Shown here piece after piece: positions 63,224-64,000 of a DNA stretch of 64,000 bases. The notes under the pieces were generated by a model. The model was not told the DNA's origin, made no database searches, and saw nothing but the letters and a program-made list of their open reading frames with translations. The DNA is from Clostridiales bacterium Firm_09. GTDB taxonomy: Bacteria; Bacillota; Clostridia; Christensenellales; DTU072. How positions within the stretch are numbered: the first letter of the stretch is position 1; the number at the start of each line of letters is the position of its first letter. The stretch covers positions 1 through 64,000 of the forward strand of contig LVAO01000004.1 of NCBI GenBank assembly GCA_001604065.1, read 5' to 3'. Position numbers and translations under genes: made by a program.

Positions 63224-64000
63224 CTATTTTATGACCATCCGGAATTTGAGCGTATGCGCGCGGCGGGGCAGTATTTTGTATTGTTGCTTTGTCATCGCGA
63301 TTGCCGGGATATCGCCTCCTACGCCGCGCTGTTTTCCGTCGATGTTGACGGTAAGATAATCCAGATTTTTGAGTTCATGCAGATGCCTGGCGTTATCCAG
63401 CATTTCCAGCGAATACGGATGAACACTTGCCTCAAAGGGCTTCTCCAATGCAAGAATTTCTATCGATCCGCCCACGTTGAGCATCCTCATTTCGGTATGG
63501 TTGCCGTTCTCCTGCGGATACAGATAATCATGGAGAAAGTCCTCCGCGACACCCTCATATTTTTTAAGAACGGCTGCGGTCGCCCTGTCGCAGTAATTTT
63601 CAAAAGGACCTTTGCCATAGAAGCTCATGCCGTCGATGCCTTCGCGCAGCGCAAAGGTAAAACCATAGCGGACCAATTCTTTCTTGGGTGTGACGGTCAT
63701 TTCGACATCGAACTGTCCGTCCCCGTAGAATTTGTAAAGCGTTCTCAGCTCGCTGACATGCGGCATCTTCCAGGCTATCGCCACATTGACCGTATCGCGA
63801 TCCTTGAAAGCGTTAAAATGCACGGGCTTAAGAGAAAGCATTGCTTTTTTATACCGGTCTACACCCATATACCATTTTGCGAGGCGAAGCTTTACCTGCG
63901 GCATTCTGTCATTATCGATTGTCGCGCGGTGGAAACAGAGACGGAGCGGTTCTTTGAGTTTCTCTTCTCCTTTTTTGTCCAGACTGATAATCTCTCCCGT
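63224..64000 (-). CDS. GH2 beta-galactosidase, C-terminal part (runs off the window)
   Basis: The frame stays open to base 64000, so the 5' end is outside. The visible 258 residues match the C-terminal Bgal_small domain of LacZ-type enzymes: HRATIDNDRM near the edge, MSFYGKGPFENYCDR, YLYPQENGNHTEMR and VHPYSLEMLDNARH. This domain helps form the active site. An internal ATG at 63904 is not the real start. The gene probably leads the patatin-IIC-polA-coaE-dinB series. Confidence 0.9.
   Translation of the reverse strand, partial: TGEIISLDKKGEEKLKEPLRLCFHRATIDNDRMPQVKLRLAKWYMGVDRYKKAMLSLKPVHFNAFKDRDTVNVAIAWKMPHVSELRTLYKFYGDGQFDVEMTVTPKKELVRYGFTFALREGIDGMSFYGKGPFENYCDRATAAVLKKYEGVAEDFLHDYLYPQENGNHTEMRMLNVGGSIEILALEKPFEASVHPYSLEMLDNARHLHELKNLDYLTVNIDGKQRGVGGDIPAIAMTKQQYKILPRRAHTLKFRMVIK

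Noticed and set aside
1-64000. CRISPR array, insertion sequence, prophage or integrative element
   Set aside because: No regularly spaced repeats, transposase, integrase or phage structural genes are seen; the lipoprotein repeats are protein-level and degenerate.

Overview
The window looks like a chromosomal segment of an uncultured, spore-forming, anaerobic member of the Firmicutes (Clostridia). The evidence is gene order and gene content. There is a rimP-nusA-ylxR-ylxQ-infB-rbfA-nrnA-truB-ribF cluster, an asp23-nusB-folD-xseAB-ispA-tlyA-nadK-argR-recN-spoIVB cluster, two sporulation genes (yunB, spoIVB), a type-II thymidine pathway (thyA-folA), and large BspA/InlB-type surface lipoproteins. 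Almost every gene is on the minus strand, and gene ends commonly overlap as ATGA, TAATG or TGATG. No tRNA, rRNA, CRISPR array, insertion sequence or prophage was seen.

Layout from left to right. (1) A class A penicillin-binding protein on the plus strand converges on a pheS-pheT-mutS2-iscS-thiI operon (2.3-10.5 kb). This operon has a near-consensus promoter and too short a leader for a T-box. (2) The nusA/infB operon (10.6-20.4 kb) starts at a good promoter followed by an intrinsic-terminator-like hairpin just before the rimP ribosome binding site. It ends in an endonuclease IV-like gene and yunB. (3) lspA-rluD and spoIVB follow; spoIVB has a sigma-G-like promoter. (4) A recN-argR-nadK operon and tlyA follow. 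(5) At 27.0-28.4 kb, a 640-base gene-free but highly structured stretch lies between ispA and a small four-helix membrane protein. By synteny, by its own promoter and by its base-pairing potential this is the OLE (ornate, large, extremophilic) RNA with its membrane partner OapA. (6) ispA-xseB-xseA-folD-nusB-asp23 run from a strong promoter through a 135-base structured leader. (7) A strong promoter drives a 1138-residue lipoprotein coupled to a 900-residue degenerate PurL (FGAM synthase) homologue that has lost its recognisable catalytic motifs. (8) rpsO-pnp follow, with a clear terminator. (9) A transglutaminase-like lipoprotein, thyA, folA, NADP isocitrate dehydrogenase, a metallo-beta-lactamase-fold hydrolase and hemZ share one direction. 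(10) On the plus strand (49.6-56.4 kb) are a DUF4011-type SF1 helicase-nuclease, a DegV lipid-binding protein, ApbE, a NusG-II-domain protein and a Gx-transporter-type membrane protein. (11) The right end has dinB, coaE, polA, an orphan PTS IIC, a patatin and the 3' end of a GH2 beta-galactosidase.

The parts most worth a second look are the OLE RNA/OapA locus, the PurL-like pseudoenzyme translationally coupled to a surface lipoprotein, the structured leader in front of asp23, the attenuator-like hairpin before rimP, and the helicase-nuclease. All calls rest on reading the sequence and on knowledge of families; no searches or folding programs were run.
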